Assembly: GCA_016186905.1 (NCBI GenBank)
Contig: JACPKS010000071.1
Location: forward strand, 1-41,961
DNA: 41,961 bases
Direction: 5' to 3'
From: Deltaproteobacteria bacterium
GTDB lineage: Bacteria > Bdellovibrionota > UBA1018 > UBA923
Below the pieces are notes generated by a model that searched no databases, had not been told where the DNA came from, and saw nothing but the letters and a program-made list of their open reading frames with translations. The position numbers and the translations under genes were made by a program. Shown piece by piece: positions 1 to 8,647 of this stretch (the first letter of the stretch is position 1; every line of letters begins with the position of its first letter).

Positions 1-1174
1 TCTTCAATCCAGCGGGATAACCTGTCCCTTCGCAGTTCTCATGATGGTGAAGGATGATCTGGCCGATGTCGGATGGAATCGATCGGATCTTACTTATGAC
101 AGCAGCTCCCGTCGCGGGGTGATCCTGATAAAGTTTATCCTGGCCGGCGGTCCATCCCGTTTTCGATTTCTTGAACAGCGATGGATCGAAATCCTTCAAG
201 CCGATATCCGCCAAAAGCCCCGCGGTCGCGACTTTGAACATCGTGGGCGCTGACTTCCACTTGAGCTTGTGCGCCAGCATGACGGCGTACAGACTGGTGC
301 CGACACTGTGGGTATAGAGATATTCGGAGTGCGAACTGATCGTCTCGAGCAGATCCATCGCGGCCTTGTCGTCCATCAACATCTGCGCGGTCGATTCAAT
401 GAACTCCGACGCCTGGCCGATCGCCTCTTTGTCGGGGCCCGCGGCGCTGAGATTTTTGAGAATCAGCTTCGCCGTATTCGTGGCAAACTTGATTTTTCGC
501 GCTCTCGGAACAGCGGAGCCGGTCGCCGTGGTTGCTTTAACGAGCTCCACGTTGAAACCTACGTATTTCTGGAAGTCCTCCCTCCGGAAGTAGAAGAAGG
601 CAACGTCCTTATTCTGGTAGCCTCGAATCCTGTCTAACGCGATTCTTTCGCCTTTGTGCATGATTTTCACGTATTTCCGGTCTGAGAGCCGGATATAACA
701 ATCCCACCGGGTCCGGGGGCCCGAAACAAACTCTTCGATGCTTATTGCGCAGTATTCGGCGTCCTCAGGCGACGCGTTCTGGTCGGCAAGGCACTCGTTT
801 ATCGCTTCCAACAAACCCTCGTGCTGAAACGGCTTGAAGAAAACGCGGTCTGCGTTAGTGATCACGTCTTTGGCATCTATTAATTCCGGAAAGCCGCTCA
901 TGAGGATAACCGGCGACAGATCCTGTTCTTTGACGAATTTGGCGAGCTCAATACCGTCTATTTCAGGCATGCGGATATCGGAAATGACGAGGTCGATCCG
1001 CTCCTTCCGGGCCTTGCTCGCCATAAGCAGAGACTGCGCAAGCTTGCCGTTTTGCGCCTCAATGACCCAATAGCCCGCTTCTTCGAGAAGCGTTTTCAAC
1101 GCCTTTCGAAAGTCGTCGTCATCGTCGACTAAGAGAATTTTCCTGCTTTCAGCCGGCATCCTTGCCGAGATCAT
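1..1174 (-). CDS. Response regulator with HD-GYP-type output domain (partial, C-terminus beyond window)
   Basis: The minus-strand frame is open from an ATG at 1174 to the window edge, giving about 391 residues. I translated it by hand. The N-terminus is a receiver domain: ILLVDDDDDF supplies the acidic pocket and LVISDIRMPEIDG the phosphoacceptor Asp, followed by VILMSGFP and a KPF lysine. A middle region (about residues 130-200, with WDCYIRLSDRKYVKIMHKGE) is a domain I cannot name. The C-terminal part resembles HD-GYP phosphohydrolases: YTHSVGTSLYAVML, GLLADIG, DHPATGAAVI and HHHENCEGTGYP. The usual LLHDIG is LLADIG here, so the His of the HD pair is Ala, and the usual DG before GYP is EG. 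Cyclic-di-GMP hydrolysis may be lost. An in-frame ATG at 1159 is an alternative start; neither has a good ribosome-binding site. The family assignment is firm, the activity is not. Confidence 0.85.
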   Translation of the reverse strand, partial: MISARMPAESRKILLVDDDDDFRKALKTLLEEAGYWVIEAQNGKLAQSLLMASKARKERIDLVISDIRMPEIDGIELAKFVKEQDLSPVILMSGFPELIDAKDVITNADRVFFKPFQHEGLLEAINECLADQNASPEDAEYCAISIEEFVSGPRTRWDCYIRLSDRKYVKIMHKGERIALDRIRGYQNKDVAFFYFRREDFQKYVGFNVELVKATTATGSAVPRARKIKFATNTAKLILKNLSAAGPDKEAIGQASEFIESTAQMLMDDKAAMDLLETISSHSEYLYTHSVGTSLYAVMLAHKLKWKSAPTMFKVATAGLLADIGLKDFDPSLFKKSKTGWTAGQDKLYQDHPATGAAVISKIRSIPSDIGQIILHHHENCEGTGYPAGLK

Positions 1175-1297
1175 ATATCATAATCGCCCGGGAGCAAAAA
1201 CTTCACGCAGCCAACGTTGGAGTGCGAAAAGACAACGAGAGCTGAGCCACGACGAAACAAGTAGCCTTTCCGAGACTGTTTTTGGTAAATCCGAGGA

Positions 1298-2029
1298 ATG
1301 ACGCTTTTGCTGCTGGTCATGTCCCTTGCCTTGCGGGGCCCGCTGGCCGGGGCGTCGCCAATGCAAAAGCCATGTCATGGCTTTTGCCAGGATGCTCAAT
1401 GGGCGGCCGCGCGGAACAAGATGGTCGACGGGCAGATCAGGGATCGCGGAATCCGCGACGCGAAGGTCCTCGATACGATGCGCGCCGTCGAGCGGCACCT
1501 CTTCATTGATTCGGACTTCGTTCCGCACGCATACGAGGACCGGCCCCTTCCGATCGGATTCGGCCAGACGATCTCGCAGCCTTACATCGTGGCGTTCATG
1601 ACCGAGGCCGCCCGGCCGAATGGGAACAAGGTCGCCCTCGAAATCGGAACGGGCTCGGGTTACCAGGCCGCCGTCCTCTCGAAGCTCGTCAAACACGTGC
1701 ACACGATCGAGATCGTCGAGCCGCTTTACTCGAAGGCGAAACAAAGACTCGCGCGGCTTGGCTATAAAAACGTCACGGTACACCAGGGTGACGGATTCTA
1801 CGGGCTCAAGAAATTCGCGCCCTTCGACATCATTCTCGTCACGGCGGCGGCGCGGACGATTCCCCCGCCGCTGAAGGAACAGCTCAAGGTGGGCGGCGTC
1901 ATGGTGATCCCAGTCGGCGAGGAGGCATGGGTGCAGAGTCTTTACGTCGTCGAGAAAAAATCGGAACGCGATTTCAAAATCAAGGACGTCATGCCGGTCG
2001 CGTTCGTGCCGCTGACGGGACGCCACTGA
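1298..2029 (+). CDS. pcm: Protein-L-isoaspartate O-methyltransferase with predicted signal peptide
   Basis: This 243-residue protein is a clear PCMT family member, which methylates isoaspartyl residues of damaged proteins using S-adenosylmethionine. Visible motifs are MRAVERHLFI, IGFGQTISQPYIVAFM, the SAM loop LEIGTGSGYQAAVLS near residue 108, and the C-terminal VGGVMVIPVG. The N-terminus MTLLLLVMSLALRGPLAGAS looks like a signal peptide, so the enzyme is probably periplasmic, unlike the cytosolic E. coli enzyme. A stop at 1286-1288 blocks extension upstream. GAGGA abuts the ATG at 1298 too closely, so the in-frame ATGs at 1319 or 1361 are possible; a start at 1361 would remove the signal peptide. 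The stop TGA is directly followed by the ATG of the next gene, implying translational coupling. In many proteobacteria pcm lies between surE and nlpD; here those two are about 8 kb away. Confidence 0.9.
   Translation: MTLLLLVMSLALRGPLAGASPMQKPCHGFCQDAQWAAARNKMVDGQIRDRGIRDAKVLDTMRAVERHLFIDSDFVPHAYEDRPLPIGFGQTISQPYIVAFMTEAARPNGNKVALEIGTGSGYQAAVLSKLVKHVHTIEIVEPLYSKAKQRLARLGYKNVTVHQGDGFYGLKKFAPFDIILVTAAARTIPPPLKEQLKVGGVMVIPVGEEAWVQSLYVVEKKSERDFKIKDVMPVAFVPLTGRH
1363..1387. repeat. Perfect 12-bp inverted repeat inside the start of pcm
   Basis: GCAAAAGCCATG and its exact reverse complement CATGGCTTTTGC are separated by a single T. The repeat lies at the junction between the pcm signal peptide and mature domain and encodes the Cys-containing stretch QKPCHGFCQ. 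A perfect palindrome of this length in coding sequence is unusual. It could be an mRNA hairpin, a protein-binding site or chance. Confidence 0.6.
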
Positions 2030-4162
2030 ATGGCGTATGTCTTCGCCGCGTCGTTTCTTGTCTTGGCGCTCGAAACCGCTCTGCTGCGAATCCTCTCGAT
2101 CACCAGCTGGCAGTTCAGCGCGCACCTGGTTGTCAGCGTCGCGATGCTGGGCGGAGGATTGGCGGGAGTGGTGCTTTCGCTTCGGCCCGGAATCGCGCGT
2201 TGGACAAGTTTTCATTTCGCCGCCCTCGTGATCACGGCGTGCGGTTCCGCGTGGCTCGCCATGGCCCAGCCCATCGAGCCCTTTCGCTTCGTGGTCTTTC
2301 CAGGCGAAAGCTGGCGGATCGGGCTCATCATGATCGCCCTTTCGGCACCGTTTTTTTTCGGGGGCCTCGCGGTGGCATCGTGTTTCGTGCGCGAGCCGAA
2401 GGGGATCTTCAATCTCTACTGCGCTGACCTTGGCGGGGCAGGCCTGGGCACGCTTTCGCAGGCCGTCCTCTTTCCGATCATCCCAGCCCTATTTGGAGCG
2501 ACACTTCTCTCCGGCACGAGCGAGTTCAAGGGCCTCAAGGAGGCACTTCTCCACCCCGGCTCCCGGATTGAGGAGGAATTTACGCTGCTAAGCGGCCACT
2601 ACTCGGTGGTGGACGATCCGGTGGATCACGGCACGCCTGGCATTAGTCTGTCCTTCAACGGAGCGCTGCCCGCGAACTGGCTTCTTTTCACCGATGGATT
2701 TCGGGCCGGCGCGATTCCACGCGTGGGCAGTATGGGCAAGAGCGGTCTCGCGTTCGCTTCGGCGCTCCCAGGCGCCGTCGGCTTCGAGTTCGCCAAGAGA
2801 TGGAAGCGGCCGCGGGCGCTGCTCTTGGGCCTTCGGTCGGGCTGGAACCTGCTCGCCGCGGAATACCACGGCATCGACGACGTCACCCTGACTTTCGAGG
2901 ATGACAGCTTTTCTCGTGCCATAGAGGCGCTGCGCTTGAGAGACCCCGAATCGGCGGGCCATTTTCGAAGCCTGCTTGGACGCGCTCGTGCCGAACGTAC
3001 CAGCTCAAGCCGATTCGCCCGATCGAGCAAGGAGCGGTTTGATCTCGTTTATTATTCGCACACCGACGCGAAGACGTACGCGAACTCGTCACGTTATTCC
3101 CTCGCGCCAGCCTTCGACCTGACGCGCGAGAGTGTCGCCGCGATGATCGGCCTGCTCTCGGAGCGGGGAGCGCTCGTGATCTCGGGCTTTCGCCGAAATC
3201 CGGATCCGCAGAACGAGCGCGTGCTCGCGACCCTTCGCGCCGCGACCTCCGAAAATTATCCCAGCGGGCAGCTTGTCAGGATATCGAATCCGTTCGCCGC
3301 CGCGTTTCTCGTGAAGCCCGCTCCGTTTACGCGCGCGGATTTCGAGCTCATCGACCGATTCTCCAGGGTTCACGCCTTCGACTGGGCCCTCGACCGGACG
3401 AGCGGCGGCGCAGTTAGTCCTCTCACCGACGAGCGCCCCTTCCTTGAAAGGCATTTCCACTGGCGCCAGCTCGGTTCGTTTCTCCGCGCGGCACGGAGCG
3501 GCTCGTACACGGAGTTTCTTGCCGAGGCGGACATCCCGTTCGTGTTCCTTCTGGTCACCTTAGGCGTGAGTCTTCTGACAAGTTCAGCACTCCTGGCCGT
3601 TCCCCTGGCCTTCGTCCGCAAAGGCGGGCGCATCGGCGCCGCGGCGGCGACCCTGTTTCTTCTTTACGGCGCCGGATACCTTATGTTCGAGCTTGCGTGG
3701 ATCGAGCGGCTCGGGTTGTTCCTTGGAAACCTGAATCTGAGTTTCATCGTCGTTCTGGGCGCTTTTTTATTTTTCTCCGGCGCCGGAAGTTTTGTCGCGC
3801 GGCGGTTCAGCGATAGGACGGCTTTCGCGGGAATCATCCTCGGAGCGGCGGCGGCATGGGCCGGCGAGCACTGGCTCGTGGCGCATGCTTTCGGGCTGTC
3901 AACCCCAGTTCGCGCCGCGCTCGCGGCGTCGCTGATCGGTCCCCTCGCGTTTTTCCTGGGCATGCCCTTCCCGAAAACGTTCAGGGAAATCGCGAGCCGT
4001 GGGCCACGCGAAGCCGCGCTTGCCTACGCATTCAACGCCTTCGCGTCGGTCAATGCCGCAACCCTGAGCGCCGTGATCGTCGCTCTGTTCGGATTCAGCG
4101 GCGCTTTCATCCTCGCGGCGCTGGCCTATTGTGCCTGCGCGGTTCTCAAAGCGGGAGCGTAG
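2030..4162 (+). CDS. Spermidine-synthase-like fused membrane protein
   Basis: A 710-residue protein with an N-terminal block of hydrophobic segments (from MAYVFAASFLVLALETALLR, about residues 1-160), a soluble middle (about 165-490), and a C-terminal block of several membrane segments (about 500-710, ending near AFNAFASVNAATLSAVIV). This membrane/Rossmann/membrane layout is that of bacterial spermidine-synthase-like membrane proteins. The middle region holds LLLGLRSGWNLLAAEYHG where a synthase would carry the Gly-rich SAM-type loop GGGDG, so the binding site is degenerate and polyamine synthesis cannot be assumed. The ATG follows the pcm stop with no gap, and the APC permease begins 3 nt after its stop, so the three are very likely one operon. 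The family call is moderately sure; substrate and activity are unknown. Confidence 0.7.
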   Translation: MAYVFAASFLVLALETALLRILSITSWQFSAHLVVSVAMLGGGLAGVVLSLRPGIARWTSFHFAALVITACGSAWLAMAQPIEPFRFVVFPGESWRIGLIMIALSAPFFFGGLAVASCFVREPKGIFNLYCADLGGAGLGTLSQAVLFPIIPALFGATLLSGTSEFKGLKEALLHPGSRIEEEFTLLSGHYSVVDDPVDHGTPGISLSFNGALPANWLLFTDGFRAGAIPRVGSMGKSGLAFASALPGAVGFEFAKRWKRPRALLLGLRSGWNLLAAEYHGIDDVTLTFEDDSFSRAIEALRLRDPESAGHFRSLLGRARAERTSSSRFARSSKERFDLVYYSHTDAKTYANSSRYSLAPAFDLTRESVAAMIGLLSERGALVISGFRRNPDPQNERVLATLRAATSENYPSGQLVRISNPFAAAFLVKPAPFTRADFELIDRFSRVHAFDWALDRTSGGAVSPLTDERPFLERHFHWRQLGSFLRAARSGSYTEFLAEADIPFVFLLVTLGVSLLTSSALLAVPLAFVRKGGRIGAAAATLFLLYGAGYLMFELAWIERLGLFLGNLNLSFIVVLGAFLFFSGAGSFVARRFSDRTAFAGIILGAAAAWAGEHWLVAHAFGLSTPVRAALAASLIGPLAFFLGMPFPKTFREIASRGPREAALAYAFNAFASVNAATLSAVIVALFGFSGAFILAALAYCACAVLKAGA

Positions 4163-4165
4163 CCC

Positions 4166-5590
4166 ATGCGCGAAACGAAAGAATCGATCGAGTCGCATTT
4201 AAGACATGACGCCGCGGACCTCAAAAAACTCGGCTACGTTCAGGAACTCCTGCGCGACATGGGCGGGTTCACGAGCTTCGCGATCAGTTTCTCGGTGATC
4301 TCGATCGTCACCGGCATTTCGCAGCTCTACGGCTACGGCCTTCAACACGGCGGACCGCTGCAGATGAGTGTCGGGTGGTGGTTCGTGTCGCTTTTCACGT
4401 TGACCGTGGCGATGGCGATGGCCGAGCTCGCAAGCGCCTATCCGACCGCCGGCGCTTTGTACCACTGGAGCAGTTTTCTGGGCGGTCGCCGCCTTGGATG
4501 GTTTACCGCCTGTTTCAACACGATCGGGCAGTTCGCGATTCTCGCGGGAATCGATTACGGACTGGCGCTCTATCTCGTCAGCTTGTTCGGCTGGGCGGCG
4601 GGGATGGCGGTTCCGGCTTACGCGGTTCTTTTGCTCTCGCATGCGCTCTTCAATCATTTCGGCGTGCGCGTCGTATCGGCGCTCAATAATTTTTCGGCGT
4701 GGTACCACATGGCGGTCGTCGCGATTTTTCTCGCGGCGCTGGCGACGAAGGGCTTCGCCCAGCCGGCGCGGTTTCTGTTCACGTTTCACCAGGCCGATTC
4801 TTATTCGCCGCCGTACAGCTTTCTCATCGGAATTCTTATCGCGCAGTGGACCCTCACCGGCTACGACGCGTCGGCGCACGTGAGCGAGGAGATCGTCGAT
4901 CCGCGGAAGAACGCGCCGTGGGGAATCGTCATCGCGGTCGCGATGTCGATCGTATTCGGTTCTCTCGTGCTGATCGCCGTGACGCTCTCGATTCCGGACA
5001 TCGGCCGGGCCGCCGCATTCGGCGACACGGCTTTTGTCGAAATTCTCAAGGCACGGCTGGGAACAGGCTTGGGTGGCGCCTTGGCGGTAACGATCGCGGG
5101 CGCCATGTGGCTCTGCGGATTGGCGGCGTTGACGTCTTCTTCGCGGATGGTTTACGCGTTCGCGCGCGACGGCGGGCTTCCGTTTTCGAAATTCTGGGCG
5201 AAGATCAACCGCGCGCATAAAACCCCTTCGAACGCGATCTGGGGCCTGGCGGCCCTTGCGATGTGTCTGGCGGTATCCGTCGACGCGTATTCCGCCGTCG
5301 TCTCGATCGCGACGATTTCACTCTACGTTTCGTACGGGTTGCCGATTCTCGCGCGCTTCCGCGCGCGGCGCAAAGGCCACGATCGCGTCAAAGGGCCGTG
5401 GCACCTGGGGGTGCTGAGCTTTCCGATCTCCGTCATCGCCGTGCTCTGGATCGCGTTCATCTGCGTGTTGTTCGTGCTGCCGCCCAATACCCAGGCCGGG
5501 AAGATGTTGCTCGGCTCTCTTACGGTTTTGGTATTGATTTGGATTTTCGTGGCGGACAGGCGATTTCCGGGCCCGAAGGTGAAATTCTGA
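4166..5590 (+). CDS. APC-family amino acid/GABA-type permease
   Basis: A 474-residue integral membrane transporter of the amino acid-polyamine-organocation superfamily. The N-terminal cytoplasmic stretch DAADLKKLGYVQELLRDMGG and the first helix FAISFSVISIVTGISQLYGY are typical of the GABA/choline-like branch. About twelve hydrophobic segments follow, with ASAYPTAGALYHWSS after the second and TGYDASAHVSEEIVDPRKNA in the central conserved loop. It presumably imports an amino acid or related amine across the inner membrane; the substrate cannot be read from sequence. A GGGAG ribosome-binding site lies within the end of the preceding gene, about 10 nt before the ATG. It is the last gene of the pcm operon and converges on the large secreted-protein gene with 14 nt between the stops. 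Confidence 0.88.
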   Translation: MRETKESIESHLRHDAADLKKLGYVQELLRDMGGFTSFAISFSVISIVTGISQLYGYGLQHGGPLQMSVGWWFVSLFTLTVAMAMAELASAYPTAGALYHWSSFLGGRRLGWFTACFNTIGQFAILAGIDYGLALYLVSLFGWAAGMAVPAYAVLLLSHALFNHFGVRVVSALNNFSAWYHMAVVAIFLAALATKGFAQPARFLFTFHQADSYSPPYSFLIGILIAQWTLTGYDASAHVSEEIVDPRKNAPWGIVIAVAMSIVFGSLVLIAVTLSIPDIGRAAAFGDTAFVEILKARLGTGLGGALAVTIAGAMWLCGLAALTSSSRMVYAFARDGGLPFSKFWAKINRAHKTPSNAIWGLAALAMCLAVSVDAYSAVVSIATISLYVSYGLPILARFRARRKGHDRVKGPWHLGVLSFPISVIAVLWIAFICVLFVLPPNTQAGKMLLGSLTVLVLIWIFVADRRFPGPKVKF

Positions 5591-5604
5591 AAGGCGCCTT
5601 TTAT

Positions 5605-8445
5605 TTATTTTCCTTTTAACGAAACCAGATCGATTTTGATCCGCTCAAGCGGAACGCCGCGTTTGCGGAGTTGCTCAAGAAACTGCATCGTAAGCCAGGG
5701 CGGCGGCTCGTAGTGGCCGCTTCCGTCGGTGATCGCGACGATCTTCCCGTTGACGACCTTCAGCTCGCCAGCCGCCGCGACGTCTCCTCCGCCCGCGAGA
5801 GTAGAGTGGAAGAACTTACGGGGCTTTCCGCTTTCGCCGGACGCAACGCCTCCGTGGATATAGATATCCCCGTTCTTGTCCATCACGAAAATGACATGAT
5901 CCGCGCCTTGTTCGTGGCCCGTGCTGAATCCGCGCGAGTCGACGAGCTTGCCGTCCGAGGCGTAGAGTTTTCCATCCTTGACAGTCGCCTTGTACGCTTT
6001 ACGCTCCTCCTGGCTCAACGGATGGATGCCGAAACTGGCATCGGTATCTTTCGCTCTGATCATCGAAACCGTTGAATACTCGCCCGGATGATCGGTGACG
6101 ACTTGCCTCGTGGAATTAAACTTCTTCTTTTCAGTGAAGGCATACCTCTGGTCGGTTCGCAAGATATCGACTTCGTTTTCGAGTATCGCGGCGTCCGGAT
6201 TATTCTTGAGTAAACCGTCGAATTCTTTTTTCCATTCCGGCCCGTTCCATACCGGGTTGTCGTGGGTGTCGAGCATTTCAAGGTCTTCAGTGGTCAGAAA
6301 TGCTTTTGCCTTCGTTTCGGTCTTCGCCGCGACCTCGGCCACCGGCCCGCTCGGCTTGAACTCCTCCATTTCGATCATCGCGGAGACGCGCCCCTTCTCG
6401 CTTTCGAGATCGGTCGTCATTTTCCTCGCGAGCGCCGAAAGATCCTGTTTCGAAAGCTTGCCGGCCTTGGACAGAAACCCGTCGATGTACTTCTGGTCTT
6501 TTCCCATCTGCGAGAGCACGGTGAAGAATTTCGACGCTTCCTCTTCGCCGAGCTTGTTCACGATCGAGAGCATGCGCGAATTGCGAACGGGATTGAAGCG
6601 GCCGACTTCCAGGAATTCGTGAGCTTTCGCGATCGCCGCCATTTTCTGGGCGGAATTGAATCCACGAATCACGCTTCCGAACGACGCGGCGTCGATGGCG
6701 CTAAATCCCACCTGGAGCGCGAACTGGAATCGCGCCTCCTCGAACTCCTCGAACGATTTTTTCATTTCGGGCCAGGCGTCGAGGTCTTTGGCGCCCGTGC
6801 TGATGAACGCCGATTTGAGTTCAGAGAATTCGCGATGCGAGTCGTTCGCTTTATTGAGGTAATAAACCGCGGAAGTCGCGCCAAGCGCGGTTCCCGCGAT
6901 GAAGCTCGCGGTCGTGGCCGTCGCGAACATCACTCCCGCGGCTGTTCCCGCGAAAACCGCCGCGCCCACCCCTCCGGTGATCGCGCCGCCCGCGACGATC
7001 GCGCCGCCCCAGAGATAGAACTTCGTCGTGTCGGCGTCGTCGGCGGCTTTTTTCGCGACGTCGGCGTTGACGGCGTTGATCGCATCGCACATCAAAGGCG
7101 CGTACTCGGGGTGCGCCACGAGAACCTGCGCCGCGGCCGCCGGCGCGTTGCGCACGATATCCTGCACGTGTTTTTTGATCTCAGCAGTCGAAAGTTTGCC
7201 GTAACCGAACGTCTTTACGAGGTCGCGATCCGAGAGAAAATGCCCGTATTTTTTGAGCTCCGACATCGCCTCGCCGACCGCGCTGTCGACGGTCTTCGCG
7301 CTCGGAATGCGTTCGAATTTCGCCTCTTCGCCGGTGTTGTAATCCATCGGAGCTTTGAAGTACGCGCCGATGGCTTCAGTGAAGACGAGCGAACCCGACG
7401 GATGTCTCGTCATGCCGCCGAGATACTCGCGATACCACTGATTGTAGATCTGAATCCGCTCGTCGCGCGCGGCGGTTTTTTTCGCGTTGATCGCGAGCTG
7501 ATCGGCCACCCACGCGTTCGCTCCGCCTTTGTTCTTGTATTCCCGCCAGTCGCTCTCGCTGAATCCCTCGCCTTGAAAAAGATGGCCCGTCGCCGGGCGC
7601 GGAGGCACTTTATGGTATGCCTTCTCGATCACGCCGATGTTCGCGTTGAGTTTTTGGCGAACCTGTTCTGTCGTGAGTGGCGTGATTTTTTGAAGTTGGG
7701 CCTGGTAGTTTTCTCCGTACTTTTGAAGCGTAAAATACGTCGCGCTGTCGAGACGCGAGACGTGAAAGGTGCCCGAACCGCAGGCCGAAGGATTGTCGAA
7801 GAGCTCGCAGACAATCTGTCTCACCGTGCGCCCATCGTGCTTGCCGTCGCTGCGCTTGTAGCGGTGGTTGAGATCCAAGTATGTTTTGAGCGCGTCCTTG
7901 TAGCCCTGAAGGATCAAATCATCACGCAATTCGCGCGCTTTTTCCCACTGTTTGTCGGCAAGCCTGTCTGCTGGCGCAAGATCGTACTGCTGTTTGAGTT
8001 TGATGACGATCTGTTCGATGGTCGCCTGGCTTTGAATCAGCTGACCGGCCATCGTATTGCAAAGCGTGAGATTTCTCTGCGTGGGCATCTTGAGGAATGT
8101 GTCGGTGACGCGCGTGTCGAGTTTCAAGCGCGCGGTTTTGTCGGCGATGCAGGCGTTGAATTTCGCCTTGAGCGCGAAGTAATTGGCGAGCTTCACCTGA
8201 ACCGCGGCGAGATCTTTTCCGGCCTCGGTCTGCAGCTCTTTTTTGTGCTTCGGATCGACGATGAATTTCTGGATCGCTCGCGAAAGATCGGTGAGTTTTT
8301 TGGGATCGTTTGTCGTGGCAAGACGCTCGAGCGCGAGCGTCAGCAACCCGGCCGCGGTCTGACCGCCCGAAAACACGTTCGGCGAAAACGCGGAGATCGC
8401 GATGGCGGATAACAGCGCGAATGCGAATCTCGTCGACTTGCGCAT
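5605..8445 (-). CDS. Large secreted protein with glycine-rich hydrophobic hairpin and IQM-like C-terminal domain
   Basis: A 946-residue protein starting with a signal peptide (MRKSTRFAFALLSAIAISAF). GGAGG lies upstream of the ATG. Residues about 30-470 are charged, mostly helical-looking and unrecognised. Residues about 475-532 form a Gly/Ala-rich hydrophobic hairpin beginning FYLWGGAIVAGG, like those of membrane-inserting toxins. The last 165 residues resemble the conserved region of plant IQM calmodulin-binding proteins and scattered microbial homologues. In order they are LSQEERKAYKATVKDGKLYA, DHVIFVMDKNGDIYIHGG, FFHSTLAGGGDVAAAGEL, VVNGKIVAITDGSGHYEPP, and a final helix with a strand (FLEQLRKRGVPLERIKIDLV). 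I recall the plant counterpart as roughly ERQAYEV, FQHSSFLAGG, TAAGRL, SGHYLPT. The biochemical role of that domain is unknown to me. The protein may be a periplasmic or exported effector-like protein; this is inference. Confidence 0.8.
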   Translation of the reverse strand: MRKSTRFAFALLSAIAISAFSPNVFSGGQTAAGLLTLALERLATTNDPKKLTDLSRAIQKFIVDPKHKKELQTEAGKDLAAVQVKLANYFALKAKFNACIADKTARLKLDTRVTDTFLKMPTQRNLTLCNTMAGQLIQSQATIEQIVIKLKQQYDLAPADRLADKQWEKARELRDDLILQGYKDALKTYLDLNHRYKRSDGKHDGRTVRQIVCELFDNPSACGSGTFHVSRLDSATYFTLQKYGENYQAQLQKITPLTTEQVRQKLNANIGVIEKAYHKVPPRPATGHLFQGEGFSESDWREYKNKGGANAWVADQLAINAKKTAARDERIQIYNQWYREYLGGMTRHPSGSLVFTEAIGAYFKAPMDYNTGEEAKFERIPSAKTVDSAVGEAMSELKKYGHFLSDRDLVKTFGYGKLSTAEIKKHVQDIVRNAPAAAAQVLVAHPEYAPLMCDAINAVNADVAKKAADDADTTKFYLWGGAIVAGGAITGGVGAAVFAGTAAGVMFATATTASFIAGTALGATSAVYYLNKANDSHREFSELKSAFISTGAKDLDAWPEMKKSFEEFEEARFQFALQVGFSAIDAASFGSVIRGFNSAQKMAAIAKAHEFLEVGRFNPVRNSRMLSIVNKLGEEEASKFFTVLSQMGKDQKYIDGFLSKAGKLSKQDLSALARKMTTDLESEKGRVSAMIEMEEFKPSGPVAEVAAKTETKAKAFLTTEDLEMLDTHDNPVWNGPEWKKEFDGLLKNNPDAAILENEVDILRTDQRYAFTEKKKFNSTRQVVTDHPGEYSTVSMIRAKDTDASFGIHPLSQEERKAYKATVKDGKLYASDGKLVDSRGFSTGHEQGADHVIFVMDKNGDIYIHGGVASGESGKPRKFFHSTLAGGGDVAAAGELKVVNGKIVAITDGSGHYEPPPWLTMQFLEQLRKRGVPLERIKIDLVSLKGK

Positions 8446-8647
8446 GCCTTCTCAAGTTCCTCCTTCGTAACTTATCGGTCGAATTTGACAGGGGAAAAAG
8501 CGTTCGCGGCGGATGTCGCGACAACGCCATGCAAGCAGGAGGGAATATATTTTCCATGTATAGACTCTAGACATACCCTCATCCGATAAACGGATCGGCA
8601 GCGGGACGCATTCCACTTTTCGTAGCTATTACAGCGTCTTAGAGATC

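Noticed and set aside
1178-2215. 345-codon minus-strand frame opposite pcm
   Set aside because: Shadow frame; pcm on the plus strand has all family motifs.
5590-5604. AAAGGCGCCTTT plus T-rich run as a terminator between convergent genes
   Set aside because: The palindrome has no room for a loop beyond a 4-bp stem; too weak to call.
6262-8412. A 716-codon open frame antisense to the large secreted-protein gene
   Set aside because: Arg/Glu-rich composition typical of high-GC shadow frames, no ribosome-binding site or family motif; the minus-strand gene has a signal peptide and a recognisable domain.
8529-8570. Tiny plus-strand frame at 8529 as a leader peptide
   Set aside because: GGAGG is present, but its internal ATG leads to a four-codon frame and it lies upstream of the sigma-54-type start site; no support for translation.
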